Positions 43,845 to 47,627 of a stretch of 47,627 nt of DNA are shown here, piece by piece. A model generated the notes under the pieces. It searched no databases, had not been told where the DNA came from, and was given only the letters and a program-made list of their open reading frames with translations. The DNA comes from Nostoc sp. T09 (GTDB lineage: Bacteria; Cyanobacteriota; Cyanobacteriia; Cyanobacteriales; Nostocaceae): contig NZ_MTAV01000015.1 of NCBI RefSeq assembly GCF_002154695.1, forward strand, positions 1-47,627, in the 5' to 3' direction. The stretch's first letter is position 1, and every line of letters starts with the position of its first letter. Made by a program: the position numbers and the translations under genes.

Positions 43845-44774
43845 ATGGCACATAATCATAGTCATAGTCATAATCATCATCATCATGAACATGGCACTAA
43901 TAACTACAGCCGCGCTTTCATGATTGGTACTATCCTGAATTTGGGATTTGTAATTATTGAAGCAGTTTATGGGTACTTAGCTCACTCTTTAGCGCTGCTT
44001 GCTGATGCAGGTCACAATATGAGTGATGTATTAGGATTGCTACTTGCTTGGGGCGCAAGTTTTCTTGGTAGCCGACCCCCAAGCCAACGCTATACCTATG
44101 GTCTGCGACGTTCCTCGATTTTAGCGGCTTTAATTAATGCGATCGCGCTTTTGTTAGTCATGGGCGGAATTGCTTGGGAAGCAGTGCAACGCTTTCACAG
44201 TCCTGCATCCGTAGGAGGAAGTACAGTCATCGCTGTTGCGATGGTAGGAATTGTCATCAATACAATCACTGCTTTGATGTTTATGTCAGGTCGCAAACAT
44301 GACTTAAACATTCGCGGCGCATTCTTACACATGGCTGCTGATGCTGGAGTTTCTTTAGGAGTTGTCTTAGCTGGGATCGCCATTGTTTTCACAGGCTGGT
44401 TGTGGTTTGACCCAGTTGTGAGCTTGATTATCGTTGCTGTGGTGGTATTTGGAACTTGGCAATTGTTGAAAGATTCGGTGAATTTAGCATTAGATGCCGT
44501 CCCAGAGGGAATTGAACCATTAGCAGTTCAAACTTATCTATCAGAACTTCCTGGTGTTACCCAAATTCACGATTTACACATTTGGGCAATGAGTACAACT
44601 GAAACAGCCTTAACTGCTCACTTAGTGATGTCCTCTGGTCATCCCGGTGATGATTTTTTAGTCCATACTTGTAAAGAACTGCACGACCATTTCGGCATTG
44701 AACATTCTACTTTACAAATAGAAATTGGCGATTCCAATCAAACCTGTGCTTTGGCTTCTCACCATAGAGTCTGA
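43845..44774 (+). CDS. Cation diffusion facilitator (CzcD/ZitB type)
   Basis: A 309-residue CDF exporter for Zn(II) and similar ions, driven by proton exchange across the cytoplasmic membrane. A His-rich N-terminus (HNHSHSHNHHHHEHG) binds metal. Six membrane helices follow (about 24-225), with the transport-site motifs ADAGHNMSD in helix 2 and HMAADAGVS in helix 5. The C-terminal ~80 residues form the cytoplasmic dimerisation domain. Its stop lies two bases from the stop of the convergent protease gene. Confidence 0.94.
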   Translation: MAHNHSHSHNHHHHEHGTNNYSRAFMIGTILNLGFVIIEAVYGYLAHSLALLADAGHNMSDVLGLLLAWGASFLGSRPPSQRYTYGLRRSSILAALINAIALLLVMGGIAWEAVQRFHSPASVGGSTVIAVAMVGIVINTITALMFMSGRKHDLNIRGAFLHMAADAGVSLGVVLAGIAIVFTGWLWFDPVVSLIIVAVVVFGTWQLLKDSVNLALDAVPEGIEPLAVQTYLSELPGVTQIHDLHIWAMSTTETALTAHLVMSSGHPGDDFLVHTCKELHDHFGIEHSTLQIEIGDSNQTCALASHHRV

Positions 44775-44776
44775 GC

Positions 44777-46075
44777 TTACGGCTGGGTATTAGTTGGCGA
44801 TGGCAGTGGTTCAGGTCTTACTGTTAATTGCAAAGTCTGCCCATTACGTTGCACTTCGATAGGCAAGTTGCTACCTATGCCACTGTTTTGAAGTATTTGT
44901 TGAATTTCATCAGCGGTGGTAACTGATTGATTGTTTATTCTTTGGATGACATCTCCTGCACGCAATCCGGCTCTATCAGCTGGAGAACGAGGAACAACAC
45001 GAGCAATTAAAATTCCTTGGTCTGCTTGGATGCGAATATTAGTATTAGGAGAATTATTGAGTCTTTGTTTTATTTCCGGTGTTAAAGCTAGCATTTCAAT
45101 CCCTAAATACGGATATTCAACTTTGCCCTTACTAATCAATTGCTGACTAATTCTTTGAGCCGTGTCGATAGGTATAGCAAAACCAATACCTTCAGCACCT
45201 TGAATAATTGCTGTGTTAATTCCTATTACTTGACCGCGCGCGTTGAGTAGAGGCCCGCCTGAATTGCCAGGATTAATAGCTGCATCAGTTTGAATATAGC
45301 TAGCAGGTCTGGTAGAAGAAAGATTTAAAGAACGGTTAATCGCACTAATTACACCGACGGTTACAGTTTGTTGCAAACCCAAGGGATTACCAATTGCGAT
45401 CGCCCATTGTCCTGGTCGCACTGAGTCAGAATTTGCGATTTCTACTGTTGGAAGATTATTACCAGGAATCTGTACAACGGCAACATCGCTTACAGGATCA
45501 TTACCCAACACTTTGCCTTGAACAGTACGACCATCAGAAAATGACACCGTTACTGTATCAGCATTGTTGACAACGTGAGCGTTGGTAAGAATTCGCCCAT
45601 TAGGATCGATAACAAAACCCGAACCAAGACCGCGCACAACTCGCTCTTGAGGCTGTGTTGGTATAGCTTCACCAAAAAACCGCCGCAAGAATGGATCGTT
45701 CAACCCACCGGGTAGCTGTGGCGCTTGAGTTGTCACAGTTCGAGAAGTATTAATTTGAACTACTGCTGGTTCTACTTTTTCCACGACTGTAACCACAAAG
45801 TTGTTATCTTCGGCAGTTGGGGTAAGAGAGCGATCGCTTTGATTAGCTGTCTGTTGAACTGTGGGTGTTGGGGTAGAACCAACCAAAGGACTAACTTCTC
45901 TAGATACATCTGTTGTACAACTACTCAAAAATCCGGCTGTTATTCCTAAGCAAGGTACTAGTAAGTAAGTTATTGGTTGTTGAAAAAAAAGCTTGATGAT
46001 TGATACTGTTTGCTTAGTTGACAAACTGCTCAAATTTGATGAATTCGACCCCAAATATTTTGCTTGATGGTGCAT
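44777..46075 (-). CDS. HtrA/Deg family serine protease, probable lipoprotein
   Basis: A 432-residue trypsin-like protease of the cyanobacterial HhoA/HhoB/HtrA group. The catalytic triad is His167 (TNAHVV), Asp197 (VSDVAVV) and Ser272 (GNSGGP). One PDZ domain covers about 325-420 (ILIARVVPRSPADRAGL). The N-terminus has a hydrophobic stretch ending in LSSC, a lipobox with Cys53, so it is probably lipid-anchored in the periplasm; the long leader before it is unusual for a signal peptide and the start may be later. It degrades or refolds damaged envelope and thylakoid proteins under heat and light stress. ATG 46075 is used, as the longer frame starts with TTG. Confidence 0.92.
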   Translation of the reverse strand: MHHQAKYLGSNSSNLSSLSTKQTVSIIKLFFQQPITYLLVPCLGITAGFLSSCTTDVSREVSPLVGSTPTPTVQQTANQSDRSLTPTAEDNNFVVTVVEKVEPAVVQINTSRTVTTQAPQLPGGLNDPFLRRFFGEAIPTQPQERVVRGLGSGFVIDPNGRILTNAHVVNNADTVTVSFSDGRTVQGKVLGNDPVSDVAVVQIPGNNLPTVEIANSDSVRPGQWAIAIGNPLGLQQTVTVGVISAINRSLNLSSTRPASYIQTDAAINPGNSGGPLLNARGQVIGINTAIIQGAEGIGFAIPIDTAQRISQQLISKGKVEYPYLGIEMLALTPEIKQRLNNSPNTNIRIQADQGILIARVVPRSPADRAGLRAGDVIQRINNQSVTTADEIQQILQNSGIGSNLPIEVQRNGQTLQLTVRPEPLPSPTNTQP

Positions 46076-46148
46076 ATTTTTAGTAGATATCAATGATTAA
46101 TTTTTGTTATAAATACAATGCAAATCTCACTTGTTTAATTTGGTGTTC

Positions 46149-47156
46149 TCATTGTCCGTCGATTTCAGAATCTACCTTGCCGTTCCCATCATTAGAAGAA
46201 CGCATTTGAGCAAGCAACCTTAGAGAATCACTGATCCGGCGAGGTTTGGGTAATTCACCTTTTCCTGCTGGCCATCCTTCACGCTGACGGGAACGATTGC
46301 CATCTGTCTCTTCGGTTTGGTCATGAAATAAAATCTGTGTTGTGGGAAAAGGTAAGTCTATGCCGTTTTCGACGAGCTTTTTCTTAATTGCAGATAGTAC
46401 GCGATCGCGTGAAGCTAGATCATCTGCCCTACGTGGTGGTTTAATCCACCAGCGTGCGCGAATATTAACAGAACTTTCAGCTAGTTCCATCACCAATACA
46501 TCAGGAGCGGGGTCTTGTAATACCTCATCTACGCTATGCATTGCTTCTAAAATTAATTGCTTGGCTCGGTCGATATCGTCGCCATAACCAATACCGACAT
46601 CGTATTGTAAACGGCGGCTGTCAAAAGCAGTATTTACGGTTATAGAATTGGTGAACAACTCAGAGTTAGGAATCACAATTCGGCGACCATCGTAGGTTTT
46701 GATCGTTGTCGCGCGTGTTTCGATATTTTCTACAGTTCCCTCAAAATTTTTAAAGACGATCTGATCATCTATTCGGAACGGTTCAGTTAGCAGAATTAAA
46801 ATCCCAGCTAAGAAGTTTTGCAAAATATCACGGAAAGCAAAACCAATTGCTACCCCGCTAATTCCCAACAGTTGTACTAAATCACCTGCTCTAAATGTGG
46901 GGATAACAATCGATAAAGCCACAAATAGACCTACCAGAATTGTTGTACCCTGTGCTAACCTTCCCAGCACTAATCCTAGATTTCTAGCGTAGCGACGGTT
47001 ACGAGTTAATCGTTTAACTGATTTCTTAATTGCTCCTGCAATCAAGAAAAATATGAGAAAAACAATTAACGCTAGCACAAGCTTAGGTAACAGTGTAACA
47101 AATCCATTGATCATGGATTGAACTTCTTTCCAGGCTAATGATATCTCTGCACTCAC
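46149..47156 (-). CDS. MscS-type mechanosensitive channel
   Basis: A 335-residue small-conductance channel. Three membrane helices (about 19-42, 64-86 and 96-128) are followed by the MscS beta domain. The pore helix and its exit read GVAIGFAFRDILQNFLAG and EPFRIDDQI; RRIVIPNSELFTNSI marks the beta domain. The last ~55 residues are an extra charged tail. It releases solutes on hypo-osmotic shock. The start is GTG 47156; the next ATG would cost 14 residues. A protease gene follows 73 bases downstream on the same strand. Confidence 0.92.
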   Translation of the reverse strand: MSAEISLAWKEVQSMINGFVTLLPKLVLALIVFLIFFLIAGAIKKSVKRLTRNRRYARNLGLVLGRLAQGTTILVGLFVALSIVIPTFRAGDLVQLLGISGVAIGFAFRDILQNFLAGILILLTEPFRIDDQIVFKNFEGTVENIETRATTIKTYDGRRIVIPNSELFTNSITVNTAFDSRRLQYDVGIGYGDDIDRAKQLILEAMHSVDEVLQDPAPDVLVMELAESSVNIRARWWIKPPRRADDLASRDRVLSAIKKKLVENGIDLPFPTTQILFHDQTEETDGNRSRQREGWPAGKGELPKPRRISDSLRLLAQMRSSNDGNGKVDSEIDGQ

Positions 47157-47400
47157 GATCGTTACTTACTCATCATTAATTACGAAACTAGCAAATTTTT
47201 TTGATTTGGATTTTTATTAACACCAAGTTCAAGCTTTTATCGTTGAATTCTCTACCATTTTTTCTCTTCAGACAATTACAGATGTGTCTCAACCTGTGCA
47301 ATTACTATCGTTATCTTAATAGTAAGAAGCAAGCGCTAAGGTGATTCTCTAAATTAAAGATTATGGCAAGAAGTGAACAGAGCTAATGACTTGCTAATTC

Positions 47401-47627
47401 TCAACCGAGTTTACTAAGAACAAAAGCTGCCAGAAACCCAAAGACGACGATTAATCCTGCAAAATCATGGGCTTGTTCAAAGGCTTCTGGAATCATGGTG
47501 TCTGTGATCATTGCCAAAATCGCACCTGCGGCCACAGCAGTAGTTGCGGCGATAACTTCTGCTGAGAAGTGATACCAATTTAAATGGTGTTTAGGGCAAA
47601 TAGGGCATCGAGAATGAAGGAATATCC
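47401..47627 (-). CDS. ZIP-family metal transporter, C-terminal part, cut by the window and perhaps disrupted
   Basis: The reading frame enters from the right edge and ends at TGA 47401. Its last ~55 residues (AEVIAATTAVAAGAILAMI, then DTMIPEAFEQAHDFAGL, then a hydrophobic helix ending in SKLG) fit the final two helices of a ZIP zinc/iron permease. The ~20 residues before, HSRCPICPKHHLNW, do not look like a ZIP helix, and their DNA contains GATACCAATTTAAATGG, akin to repeat text elsewhere in the window. The gene may thus be interrupted near 47570, or the prefix may be an unusual loop. Confidence 0.6.
   Translation of the reverse strand, partial: IFLHSRCPICPKHHLNWYHFSAEVIAATTAVAAGAILAMITDTMIPEAFEQAHDFAGLIVVFGFLAAFVLSKLG

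Overview
The window looks like chromosome of a filamentous, probably heterocyst-forming cyanobacterium (Nostocales, Nostoc/Anabaena-like). The grounds are: the HIP1 octamer GCGATCGC occurs dozens of times in and between genes; heptanucleotide tandem repeats (GGGAACA, GTCATTT) of the kind known from heterocystous cyanobacteria are present; the order acpP-fabF-transketolase is one I associate with Nostoc-type genomes; and many proteins (DUF1400, DUF2231, Uma2, HhoA-type protease) are typical of the group. The assignment rests on reading alone, without a database search.

Layout. 1-5.8 kb: a degenerate glutathione-reductase-like flavoprotein, a membrane coiled-coil/TPR protein, then a leftward block of two DUF2231 membrane proteins and a cupin. 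6-13.3 kb: a Gfo/Idh/MocA oxidoreductase, a PEBP-family protein, a small coiled-coil protein, a Rieske protein with a large unassigned domain, lpxD, an Hsp20 chaperone and a leftward HdrB/SdhC-like iron-sulfur protein. 13.6-17.6 kb: acpP, fabF and a standard transketolase. 17.7-21.8 kb: an AT-rich insert with a small unknown gene and an AAA ATPase/subtilisin-like protease pair that matches the IetAS anti-phage/anti-plasmid defence layout.

22-30.3 kb: an AarF/UbiB kinase-like protein (leftward), recN, a GxxExxY nuclease-like gene framed by inverted repeats, an S4 RNA-binding protein, a leftward pair (zinc ribbon plus stand-alone ppGpp-hydrolase-type HD protein), a secreted DUF1400 protein, a small membrane protein and a gene with three 78-bp repeats. 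30.4-39.3 kb: a largely leftward cluster of SWIM-type zinc finger, an unassigned 461-residue protein, a VWA protein, a MoxR-type AAA ATPase and a DUF5682 protein, with two Uma2 nuclease genes and an inverted-repeat element lodged in it. This is the best candidate here for a poorly described multi-protein system. 39.3-43.8 kb: long intergenic stretches with tandem repeats around a second transketolase of animal-like type, plus a 54-residue membrane protein. 43.8-47.6 kb: a CDF zinc/cation exporter, an HtrA/Deg protease lipoprotein, an MscS-type channel and the C-terminal end of a ZIP-family metal transporter at the edge.

How the genes fit together. Housekeeping units (fatty-acid synthesis acpP/fabF, pentose-phosphate/Calvin-cycle transketolase, lipid A lpxD, recN) are interspersed with accessory modules. 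Defence- or conflict-related candidates are IetAS, the MoxR/VWA/SWIM/DUF5682 cluster, two Uma2 genes and the GxxExxY gene. I saw no rRNA, recognisable tRNA, CRISPR array or intact transposase. Several convergent gene pairs are separated by clear bidirectional hairpin terminators.
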